Assembly (NCBI GenBank): GCA_018653485.1
Contig: JABHZE010000006.1
Span: 1 to 64,000, forward strand
Direction of reading: 5' to 3'
Origin: an archaeon
Lineage (GTDB): Archaea; Nanobdellota; Nanobdellia; Pacearchaeales; GW2011-AR1
Length of the DNA: 64,000 bases
Shown in pieces: positions 1-9,219 of this stretch (positions are counted from its first letter, which is position 1; every line of letters begins with the position of its first letter). Under the pieces are notes generated by a model. That model ran no database searches and was not told the DNA's origin. It saw nothing but the letters and a program-made list of their open reading frames with translations. Both the position numbers and the translations under genes were made by a program.

Positions 1-3000
1 AAATATATAATCGTTCGTTATCAGCCTCGGAGATATCTGAACTTTATACAAAAGGGTTGGCTAGAATTGAAAGACAGAATGTTACTGAATATATTCAGAA
101 CTGGACAGGTGAAGAGAATAAGACTTATGTTAGTCCTCTTAGTGTGACGGCTTCAAAGAGTGGTTATGTTACTTATTTGAATACTTCTGTGAACCAGAGT
201 GTGAATTTAGATATGGCTATTTCTATGAGTGGGCTTTCGAGTGTTAGTGGTTGTGGTAATTTAGATGAGGCTGGGGTTTATACTCTTTCAGGGAATGTTA
301 GTTCGACTGGGACGTGTTTTAATGTAACTGCAGAGAATGTGACTATTGATTGTGGTGGTTATGAGATAAATTATAGTTATGGTGGGGTTTTGGGGTATGG
401 GGTTTATAGTGAGATGTTTAATACGACGGTTAGGAATTGTGTGATTAAGACGGGAAGTGCGACGACTAGTAATAAACATGCTGTTTTGTTTGAGGGCAAT
501 AATGCAAATAATGGGACTGTTTATAATAATACAATTATTACAATTGGGCGCGCTGTAGGTATAAGGTTGCTGGAAGGAGCATCGTCTTCTCCATCTTATA
601 ATGTAATTGATAGTAATGTTATTATGACTTCTGGAAGTTTTGGACAAGGAATTGAGTTGTATTCAAGTTATGGACCTGTGTTTTATGGTAACAGAATGAT
701 TAATAATAATATTACAACTTCTGCGACTTATGCTTATGGTGCTTTTTTTAGAAATACTGCGGATACATTGTTTGATAATAATACTGTTTTGACTTCTGGA
801 GGGGGACATTCGTATGCTCTTTTATTTCAAGCAGATGGGGCGTATGGTAATTTAGTAACTGTTAAGAATTCAAATATTAAAACTACTGCTAGTGGTGGTA
901 CATCAGTAAATGTGCCATTGGGTATCTTGATCGCTTATGGAGATCAAAACATAACGATTATTGATAGTGTGATTAATGCAACTAACCAGAAAGATATTTA
1001 TGTTATGGATAATCTTGATTCTGGTTCTTTGAGGTTGTTGAATGTGAGTTTTAATAAAAGTGATGTTTTGATTGAGGATAGTGATTTTGAGTTGCAGGTT
1101 GAGTATTATCTTGATGTTCATGTAAATTCTAGTTCTGGGTTGGATATTGAAGGGGCTAATGTGACTATTAAGAATAATACTGCTGATGTTATTTGGAGTG
1201 AATTAAGTAATGCTAGTGGTTGGTTGCCTACTAGATTGAACTTAACTGAATATACTCAGAACTGGACTGGAGAGAGTAATAAAACATATCATACAAATTA
1301 TACATTTACTACTTTTGCAACAGATTATTATGTTGGAAGTGATAGTTTGAATTTGACTAGTTCGACTATTTATGATATTGAATTAATTGGAGCGATATAT
1401 GAACGGAGTGCTCTTGGTTTGACTACTAATAAAAATACTGTTAATTATAATGAGAATGTTAATTTGAGTATAACTATTCCTTCTGAGAATTTGGGGAGTA
1501 ATACTTTGAGTAGTGTTTGGGCTGTGATTAGTAAGCCAGGTGCAGGTGTTGAGAATGTTAGTTTGGAGGGGAATGTTGCTGGAGGATATTGGAATGGAAC
1601 ATATACAAATACCTCTGGTGTTTTGGGTGATTATGTTGTTGGATATTATGCTAATATTACTACAGGTGTTATGTTGTTTGAAGATGTGAGTGCGAACTTT
1701 AGTGTTCAGAATACTTCGATATCTGTTGTTCCTGAAAATCTTGTTGTGAATACAACAGATGTGATTAATGTTATGGGGCAGATTAATAGGACAAATTCTA
1801 CAGGTAGTTGGAGTATTAATGATAATTTATTTTTAATGAAAATAAATAATGTAAGTGTTTCAAGTGATGTTTATAATGATAGTAGTTTTGTGGGGGGGAC
1901 AGGGAGTGAGGTGAATGTTAGTAATGTTGTGCAATTGAATTTAAGTTCTGAGGGTAATGTGCTTAATTATAATGACACATATGCAACTAATGGATTTTTA
2001 TCTGATAATTATTCTAGTTATATGCCTGGTTATAGTGGTGCAGGAGGTATTTTATTTGATGATAATATTGGTGGAGGATTTGTAGGTAATGTAACTTATA
2101 AATTTACAAGTGTGACTAAATTTTATAATGCAAGTGTTTATGTTGGAACTCAAACTGCTGCAGATGGAAGTGATGGTAGTGGAAATACAAGTGTGTGGTA
2201 TAGCTCTGATTATAGTAGTTGGAATTTTGTTGATTCTTCAACAACTCAGGGAGTTTTGGTTGGAGGGGTTTTAGATATTGATGGTTATAGTGATGTTTAT
2301 ATTAAAATACAATCAGATATGACTGGTGGTGAAAATCCTGTAACTAATTTAACAATTAATAAAACTAGTTATAATTATGATTCTCTTGGTAATTATGTTT
2401 CTGGAAGTATTAATTTAGCTAATGTAACTTATACTACTTTGAAATGGACAGAGAGTTTGAATGGTGGAGATATTAATGTGCAGTTAAGAGAGAGTGATGA
2501 TGGTAGTGCTTGGGATAGTTGGAGTAGTAATTATACAAATAGTTTGACAAATGATATATCTAGTTTTACAAAAGATTATGTTCAGTATAGGGCTTGGTTT
2601 GAGACTTCTAACTTAAGTAGAACTCCTGTTTTATCTGGAATTAATATTAGTTATTTTAATGCTTCAACTAATTCAACTGGTGGTTATGATTATAATATTA
2701 CTATTCCTACAGATACTTTAGGTCCTCAAGATTTAGAAGTTTCTGTTGTTAATAATCCTACAACAGGAATTGTGGGTGCAAACACTACAAGTGTAACTGT
2801 TTGGGCAAGGACAAATGTTACATATGCTGTTGAGAAGAATTATTCACAAAGTATATCTAATTATAGTGTGTATGTTAATTTTACTAGAACAGATACTGGT
2901 GCTTTAGTTCCTGGAGATGTGAATATTAGTATTAGTAATAGTAGTAGTTTATGGAGTTATGTATGTTCAGGAGTTACTCAATGTGTTGCATCATGGCTGA

Positions 3001-6000
3001 TTCCAACAAATGTTAAATATGGAAATTATACTATTAATATAACTGGAAGTAATGAAACTGGTTATTATATTAATTCATCAAATGGATTTGAAGATTGGTT
3101 AGAGCAAAGGAATACTACTGGAGTTAGTAATTTAGAAAATAGAAATATTAGTGATTTATCATTTGGAACTCCATATAGTTTCTTGCATAATTTTACTATT
3201 AATAATACTGGAAATGCAAGTATGTATGATGTTTATGTTTGGGATGCAAATCCTAATGCAGATGTTTCATTTGCTGATTATACTCCGTGTACTAGAATTT
3301 ATCCTAATCAATCTTGTGATTATGTTTTAAATATAACTCTTGCAGATAGTACTTCTGCTGGAACTTATGAGCAAACTTTAAGGGCTAATTGGAGTGATAA
3401 TGATGGTAGTATTAGTGGTGGAAGAAGTCCGGCTTATTTCCAAGAGTTTATGGATATTGTTGTAGAATCTAATGCAGTTATGTCATTGAATATCTCTGAT
3501 TATAATTTAAGTATGCAACATGAATCTAATTCTAATTTTAGTTTCTTGGTTCAATCTACTGGAACATCTCCTGTTGTCTCTACAACAATATCTTTTGTTG
3601 AAGGAAATATTAGTGCTGGAAATAATTTATCAGGTTCTTGGATTAATTTTATTCCATCTAGTATTGCTTCTATAAATCCTGCCTCAGATAGTTCTGTTAT
3701 TGCAAATATAACTGTTCCTGCACAAACTGCTCCTGGAAATTATTCTGGACAAATAAAAGTTTTAGCTTTAGCTGGAGGAACTAAATATCTTAATTTAACT
3801 CTTGAAGTATTAACAAATAAATCTTGGAGTATTAATCCTTCAAGTGATTTATCTAATAATAATACTTTTTCATTAAATACTGCAGGAGCAATAGGGAATT
3901 ATACTGTTACTAATTTAGGAAATGTGAATCTTAGTTTTAGTGTAGGTTATTTGCCTTCAAGAACAACAGATTATACTGCTATTCAAGGATTATTTTCTCA
4001 AGATAATACAACTTATATTCCTGGAAGTGTTTTAAATCCAACTAAGATAAATGTTAGTAAGGGTGGAAATACTACTATTCCTGTTTATCAATTAGGGGAT
4101 GATGATTCTTGGAATGATATTGGAATTAATATAACTGTTTCAAATGCTAGTGCTTCACCTACAAGTTATACTGTTCAAGATAGTTGGTATATTATCCAAG
4201 CACCTCCTGAGGTTTCTAATATTTATTTTACATGGGAAAATATTTATGGAAATAAAGCTGAAGTGAATAAGCCCGTGGTTATTAAAATGAGAACTACAGA
4301 TGATATTAGTGTTAATACTACTACAAATGTAACTAAGATTAATGTTACTTATGGTGGAACAACCGTGGTATTAAATGCAACTGATTTGTTTGGTGTGTTT
4401 GGGGAATATACTGGAGGGGCTGGTTCAACTACTGTTCTTAATTTTACTGCAAACTTTACTCCTACAATTGCTGGAATACATTATGTTGTTGCAACTATTT
4501 ATGATAATGGTGGGAATTCTAATTTTTCATCAACTTATAATTTTACATCTTATGCTACATCAAATGTTCAATTAAGTCAGAATATTTCAAATCATAGTAT
4601 TGTAGATATTAATCAAGATAACTTTCATTTGTTTTATGTTAATTATACTTTGAATAATACTGGTGAAGTTTATGCTTATCTCCCTAATATTACTTTTAGT
4701 AAAAATGATAGTGTAATTGATATTATTCCTAGTAATTATTTGTTTAGTAATATGAGTAATGGAAGTAAGAGTAGTTATGGATTTGGAGTTAATGTTAGTG
4801 AAGGTACTCCTTCTGGTACTTATGATATTACCTCTACTGCAAGATGGAAAAATCCAGATAATAGTATTGGAAGTGATTCTGAAGTTTTGAGTGTTATTGT
4901 TGCTTCAAATAAATCATTTAATTATTCTCCTAGTAGTTTGAATTTAACTGTTTCTACTAATGAGCAGAATTCAACAGTTTTGACAATTAATAATACTGGA
5001 AATGATGCTTTAACTAGTGTGAGTTTAGATTGTTATACTGTTAGTTTATGTGATGACTTTACTTTTTCTGCTAATGCTTCTGGGTTTAGTATTCCTGTTG
5101 GAGGTTCTAGAAAAGTAAATGTTAGTTTAAGTGCTCCACAAGGTTTAACAGGAGGAGTTTATGTTGGAACTATAAATATTAGTGGTAGTGGTGTTTCAGA
5201 TACAGTTAGTATTCAAGCAGAAGTTCCTTCAAGTTATACTTGGAATGCTACACCATTATCTGTGAATGCTACTAAAGGAACTTCACAAACAGGAAATTTA
5301 GGTGCAATAAGTATTTCAAATACAGGTAATATGCCTTTGACTTTTAATTTGTCAAGTACAAATGCTTCTACTATACAACCAAATATGAGTACAATTACAG
5401 TGCCTGTTTTATCTAGTGGAAGTTTTAATATAAATTATTCTGCTCCAGATAGTGAGGGTAGTTATTTTGAAAAGATTTTAATTACAAATACTTCATATAC
5501 TCCAAGTCAATTAAATGTTAGTGTTAATTTAACTGTTACAAGAATTAATACAACTATTTTATCTCCTACTAGTGCAAATAATCTTAGTAATGTTAGTGTA
5601 GGTGATTTAATTGAGATACATGTTAATGCAACTTATGGTGATGAATTAATAACTAATAGTTCAAATTGGAGTGCAAGTATTGGAGGCAGTTCTTGTTCTA
5701 ATTTGAGTTATGAATATCTTAACTCTTCTGTTTATTGGAATTTAACTTGTAATGCACCTTCTATAACAGATGGTTTAACTTATAATTTATCTGTTACTTT
5801 AACTCATGAGAGTTATGGTGAAATAAGTCAAACCTCTACTAACTCCATAATTTATAGGGATATTACTCCTCCTTATTTTAATGTTACTAGAAATAATGTT
5901 AATCTTGGAAGTAATATTAGTCTTCAAGTTAATGTAACTGATAATGCTGAAGTAGGTAATGTTTGGTTTGATTTAACTTATCCAAATGCTAGTATTTATA

Positions 6001-9000
6001 ATTGGACAAATGTTACAAATACTTTAATGTCATTATCTGGTGGAAATTATATCTTTACTGGTTTATTATTAAATTTAGCAGGAGAGTATTTAGTTAATTA
6101 TTCTGCTAATGATAGTACTGGAAATTTAAATTCTACTCTTGATTGGTTTGAAGTTAATGATAAATATAATTGGTTATTTAATTTAGTTAATTATGATAGT
6201 GATGGGGTGAATAATGTTAATATTAGTTTGCGTCGTCCTAATACTACTACTCTTTTGGTTAATAATGTTAGTAATTCAAGTGGAAGTGTTGTCTTAAATG
6301 TAAATAAAAGAGATTATGATTTGCATGCCAAAATTTCTACAGATACTCTTATTACAAGAAATATTAATTTTACAAATGTAACTACAAATAATATTACATT
6401 TAATTTGCATAGGCTAGGTGTTGATGAATTATCTGAAACAGTTGCATTACATAAAGTGTTCCAAGGAATTGCATCTAATTCAAGTGGTTTGAGTTTGAAT
6501 GATGTTTCTGCTGTGTTTAATTATTCTGGATTGTCTTATGATAATTCAAATGAATTAAGGGTTGTAAAGTGTGCTAGTTGGAATTATACTGATAGATCTT
6601 GTTTGGGAACTTGGAGTAATTTAAGTTCTTCAATTGATAAGGATTTATTAGAAGTAACTGGAAATTCTACTGGATTTAGTTCTTACTTTTTAGCTGAAAA
6701 TAAATGTAGTAATGGATTATGTGAAGGAACTTATGGAGAAACTACTACTACTTGTCCTGCAGATTGTATAACTACTTCTAGTGGAACTAGTAGTAGTTCT
6801 GGTGGGGGTGGTGGAGGTAGTAGTGGTTTAAGAAGTGCTGATTTAGATAAGATTGAAGAAATAATAAAAAGTTTCTTAAATATTGGTGGAATTAAATTAG
6901 AAACTGTTTCAATCTATAAAGAATTATTTGTAGGAGAAACAACTACTTTTAGAATTCATTTGAGAAATACTTTAGATAGTGAGAAAACTATTGAGATGAG
7001 TACTGATGGAGATATTGCAGGATTGATATTTTTTGAATCTAGTAGTATAACTCTTGAATCTAAGGAAGAAAGAGATGTTTTGATAAAGATTGTTGCACCT
7101 AGAACTGCTGAACCTGGAAACTATGATGGTGATTTGATTTTGAAATCTGGTGAAGAAGATGGTTCTATTCCTGTTACAATTAGAATTTTATCTCCTGAAG
7201 GTAAATTATTAGATGTTAAAATTCAACCATTAACTGCGTCTGTTCGTCCTGGTGATGTTTTGAGATTACAAACTGATTTATTGAATTTAGGAAAAACAAA
7301 AAGAGTGGATGTTCAATTTGATTTACAATTATTAGATGTAGAAACAGGTGAAATTATTACTCGAAGTGAAGAGGCTTTTGCAGTTGAAACTACTATAAGT
7401 GCTATAAAGAATTTAACTATTCCTGAAGAGACTGCTCCAAATAGATATATGATTAAGGCTACTGCTTATTATTCTAATGTTGAACAAAGTATGCAGGCAA
7501 GTTCTATTGCTTATATCATGGTTCAAGAACCTTTCTTTTTGAGAAGTTTAGTTGGGATTCCAGTATGGGTTTATTTCCTTGTGTTTTTAGTTGGAGTTTT
7601 AGCTATAGGTGGAATTTCTTATCTAAGATATCTTGACTTTAAGAAGAAAAGGTTTAAGGTTAAAGTAGATTCTACTAAACTTCCTCATCCTAGTCCTCAT
7701 TCTGGATTTGTTGGAAAGATTGCAGAAAGTGATATGAGAACATTTGTTGATATGAATAAATTACAAACTCATACTTTAATTGCAGGTTCAACAGGTAGTG
7801 GAAAGACTGTTGCTGCTCAAGATGTGGTTGAAGAAGCTTTGATAAAGAAAAAAGGAGTAATAATCTTTGATCCAACTGCTCAGTGGACTGGATTTTTGAG
7901 AAAAAATACTGATAAAGGAATGTTTAAGAGATATGGTTATTTTGGAATGAAACCAAAAGACGCAAAAGGATTTAATGGAAGTATTAAAACAATTAGTGAT
8001 CCTTATGAGTTAATTAATATGAAGAAATATTTGAATAGACCTGGTGAGATTACTATATTTAATGTGAGTCATTTGACTCCTAAGCAAATAGATGTAGTTG
8101 TAGCAAGTACTATTGAACAAGTGTTTAAATCAGAACCAACAGAAGCTAGTGAATTAAAGACTCTGATTGTATATGATGAGGTTCATAGATTATTACCTAA
8201 GTTTGGTGGAAGTGGACAAGGATTTATCCAATTAGAAAGAGGAGCAAGAGAGTTTAGGAAATGGGGTATTGGATTAATGTTGATTTCGCAGGTTTTGAGT
8301 GACTTTGTAGGAGAGGTTAAAGCAAATATTGGAACTGAAATACAAATGGGGACAAGGTATGAAGGTGATTTAGAAAGAGTTAGTATGAAATATGGTGAAG
8401 ATGTTTTGAAGTCTGTTGTTAAAGAACCTGTTGGAACTGGAATGGTTACTAATGCAGAGTATAATGCTGGAAGACCTTATTTTGTAGCGTTTAGACCTTT
8501 AATGCATAGTACAAAGAGATTAACAAAAGCAGAGTTGAAGAATTATGAAAAGTATTTCCAAGAAACAGAAGATTTGGATTATCAATCTGCAATGTTAGAG
8601 AAACTTGGAGTTGATACTCTTGATTTGAAATTAGAATTAAAACTTGCAAAACAAAAAGTTAAATCTGGACAGTTTAGAATGGCTGAAATGTATTTAGAAT
8701 CTTTAAGGCCTAGGTTTGAAGAAAACTGGAAAACATTAGGTAAGAAGCCAATGCATGTTGTGAAAAAGAAGATTGATAGGGCTACTGTCTCTGAAGGAAT
8801 CTTAAAGGCAAAAGCTGAGAGAAAGAAATATGTTTCAAAGAATCCTGAAAAGGTTCAGTCTTTTGATCAAGAGGTTCTTGATTTAAAGAAATTAATTGAA
8901 GAAAAAAAGAGGGCTGGAAAGCAAACCTCTTCGGTTGAATTAAAACTAACTGATTTAAAGAAAAGATTAAAACCATTTAAAGGAAAAATTTCTGCAAGTG

Positions 9001-9062
9001 ATGCAAAAGGAATGAGTGCAGAAGTTGAAGGTTTGAAGAAAGAGATTAAAGGTGTGAAGTGA
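1..9062 (+). CDS. Giant surface protein fused to a cytoplasmic HerA/FtsK-type ATPase (5' end outside window)
   Basis: The frame is open to base 3, so the gene begins upstream. The TTG at 57 is not a credible start, because the residues before it continue a domain that recurs at about 1170-1300 (both copies contain TEY.QNWTGE.NKTY). Numbering from 57 there are about 3000 residues. These are a beta-helix-like region (about 75-330), many sequon-rich Ig/NEW3-like repeats, a Cys motif ending CPADC (about 2225-2245), a Gly/Ser linker (2247-2257), a stalk module (about 2257-2495) and a transmembrane segment (about 2503-2524). The cytoplasmic part has Walker A GSTGSGKT (2577-2584, nt 7785-7808), Walker B TLIVYDEVHR (D2707, E2708), a downstream LMLISQ sensor-like strand and a charged helical tail. 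HerA-family ATPases form hexameric translocases. Joining one to an extracellular fibre suggests a motor-coupled adhesin or translocation device (inference). ATPase assignment is firm; substrate unknown. Confidence 0.9.
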   Translation, partial: IYNRSLSASEISELYTKGLARIERQNVTEYIQNWTGEENKTYVSPLSVTASKSGYVTYLNTSVNQSVNLDMAISMSGLSSVSGCGNLDEAGVYTLSGNVSSTGTCFNVTAENVTIDCGGYEINYSYGGVLGYGVYSEMFNTTVRNCVIKTGSATTSNKHAVLFEGNNANNGTVYNNTIITIGRAVGIRLLEGASSSPSYNVIDSNVIMTSGSFGQGIELYSSYGPVFYGNRMINNNITTSATYAYGAFFRNTADTLFDNNTVLTSGGGHSYALLFQADGAYGNLVTVKNSNIKTTASGGTSVNVPLGILIAYGDQNITIIDSVINATNQKDIYVMDNLDSGSLRLLNVSFNKSDVLIEDSDFELQVEYYLDVHVNSSSGLDIEGANVTIKNNTADVIWSELSNASGWLPTRLNLTEYTQNWTGESNKTYHTNYTFTTFATDYYVGSDSLNLTSSTIYDIELIGAIYERSALGLTTNKNTVNYNENVNLSITIPSENLGSNTLSSVWAVISKPGAGVENVSLEGNVAGGYWNGTYTNTSGVLGDYVVGYYANITTGVMLFEDVSANFSVQNTSISVVPENLVVNTTDVINVMGQINRTNSTGSWSINDNLFLMKINNVSVSSDVYNDSSFVGGTGSEVNVSNVVQLNLSSEGNVLNYNDTYATNGFLSDNYSSYMPGYSGAGGILFDDNIGGGFVGNVTYKFTSVTKFYNASVYVGTQTAADGSDGSGNTSVWYSSDYSSWNFVDSSTTQGVLVGGVLDIDGYSDVYIKIQSDMTGGENPVTNLTINKTSYNYDSLGNYVSGSINLANVTYTTLKWTESLNGGDINVQLRESDDGSAWDSWSSNYTNSLTNDISSFTKDYVQYRAWFETSNLSRTPVLSGINISYFNASTNSTGGYDYNITIPTDTLGPQDLEVSVVNNPTTGIVGANTTSVTVWARTNVTYAVEKNYSQSISNYSVYVNFTRTDTGALVPGDVNISISNSSSLWSYVCSGVTQCVASWLIPTNVKYGNYTINITGSNETGYYINSSNGFEDWLEQRNTTGVSNLENRNISDLSFGTPYSFLHNFTINNTGNASMYDVYVWDANPNADVSFADYTPCTRIYPNQSCDYVLNITLADSTSAGTYEQTLRANWSDNDGSISGGRSPAYFQEFMDIVVESNAVMSLNISDYNLSMQHESNSNFSFLVQSTGTSPVVSTTISFVEGNISAGNNLSGSWINFIPSSIASINPASDSSVIANITVPAQTAPGNYSGQIKVLALAGGTKYLNLTLEVLTNKSWSINPSSDLSNNNTFSLNTAGAIGNYTVTNLGNVNLSFSVGYLPSRTTDYTAIQGLFSQDNTTYIPGSVLNPTKINVSKGGNTTIPVYQLGDDDSWNDIGINITVSNASASPTSYTVQDSWYIIQAPPEVSNIYFTWENIYGNKAEVNKPVVIKMRTTDDISVNTTTNVTKINVTYGGTTVVLNATDLFGVFGEYTGGAGSTTVLNFTANFTPTIAGIHYVVATIYDNGGNSNFSSTYNFTSYATSNVQLSQNISNHSIVDINQDNFHLFYVNYTLNNTGEVYAYLPNITFSKNDSVIDIIPSNYLFSNMSNGSKSSYGFGVNVSEGTPSGTYDITSTARWKNPDNSIGSDSEVLSVIVASNKSFNYSPSSLNLTVSTNEQNSTVLTINNTGNDALTSVSLDCYTVSLCDDFTFSANASGFSIPVGGSRKVNVSLSAPQGLTGGVYVGTINISGSGVSDTVSIQAEVPSSYTWNATPLSVNATKGTSQTGNLGAISISNTGNMPLTFNLSSTNASTIQPNMSTITVPVLSSGSFNINYSAPDSEGSYFEKILITNTSYTPSQLNVSVNLTVTRINTTILSPTSANNLSNVSVGDLIEIHVNATYGDELITNSSNWSASIGGSSCSNLSYEYLNSSVYWNLTCNAPSITDGLTYNLSVTLTHESYGEISQTSTNSIIYRDITPPYFNVTRNNVNLGSNISLQVNVTDNAEVGNVWFDLTYPNASIYNWTNVTNTLMSLSGGNYIFTGLLLNLAGEYLVNYSANDSTGNLNSTLDWFEVNDKYNWLFNLVNYDSDGVNNVNISLRRPNTTTLLVNNVSNSSGSVVLNVNKRDYDLHAKISTDTLITRNINFTNVTTNNITFNLHRLGVDELSETVALHKVFQGIASNSSGLSLNDVSAVFNYSGLSYDNSNELRVVKCASWNYTDRSCLGTWSNLSSSIDKDLLEVTGNSTGFSSYFLAENKCSNGLCEGTYGETTTTCPADCITTSSGTSSSSGGGGGGSSGLRSADLDKIEEIIKSFLNIGGIKLETVSIYKELFVGETTTFRIHLRNTLDSEKTIEMSTDGDIAGLIFFESSSITLESKEERDVLIKIVAPRTAEPGNYDGDLILKSGEEDGSIPVTIRILSPEGKLLDVKIQPLTASVRPGDVLRLQTDLLNLGKTKRVDVQFDLQLLDVETGEIITRSEEAFAVETTISAIKNLTIPEETAPNRYMIKATAYYSNVEQSMQASSIAYIMVQEPFFLRSLVGIPVWVYFLVFLVGVLAIGGISYLRYLDFKKKRFKVKVDSTKLPHPSPHSGFVGKIAESDMRTFVDMNKLQTHTLIAGSTGSGKTVAAQDVVEEALIKKKGVIIFDPTAQWTGFLRKNTDKGMFKRYGYFGMKPKDAKGFNGSIKTISDPYELINMKKYLNRPGEITIFNVSHLTPKQIDVVVASTIEQVFKSEPTEASELKTLIVYDEVHRLLPKFGGSGQGFIQLERGAREFRKWGIGLMLISQVLSDFVGEVKANIGTEIQMGTRYEGDLERVSMKYGEDVLKSVVKEPVGTGMVTNAEYNAGRPYFVAFRPLMHSTKRLTKAELKNYEKYFQETEDLDYQSAMLEKLGVDTLDLKLELKLAKQKVKSGQFRMAEMYLESLRPRFEENWKTLGKKPMHVVKKKIDRATVSEGILKAKAERKKYVSKNPEKVQSFDQEVLDLKKLIEEKKRAGKQTSSVELKLTDLKKRLKPFKGKISASDAKGMSAEVEGLKKEIKGVK

Positions 9063-9085
9063 TAGAATATTTTCCGAATTTATCT

Positions 9086-9115
9086 TTCTTCTCCCTTATC
9101 CAGGGGGGAGAAGAA
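9086..9115 (+). terminator. Perfect 10-bp hairpin after the giant ATPase gene
   Basis: TTCTTCTCCC (9086-9095) and GGGAGAAGAA (9106-9115) pair perfectly around a 10-nt loop, 24 bases after the stop codon. It is the most GC-rich spot in this intergenic gap. A role in 3'-end formation or mRNA protection is inferred, since archaeal terminators often rely on U-runs rather than hairpins. Confidence 0.5.
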
Positions 9116-9219
9116 TTAAATTCTTGTGAAAATTATAAAAATATAAAAAATTTATAGGGCTTTGAAAAATGCGAGGTTTTAAATAAATTTAAAAAGAAAA
9201 GATGGCTTGAGGTATTAAG

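Noticed and set aside
57-59. TTG as start codon of the first giant gene
   Set aside because: The frame is open upstream and the preceding residues continue a domain repeated later in the protein, so the gene is truncated by the window.
288-647. Minus-strand frame of 119 residues inside the first giant
   Set aside because: Antisense shadow of sequon-rich coding sequence, rich in Asn, Ile, Thr and Arg; no start signals.
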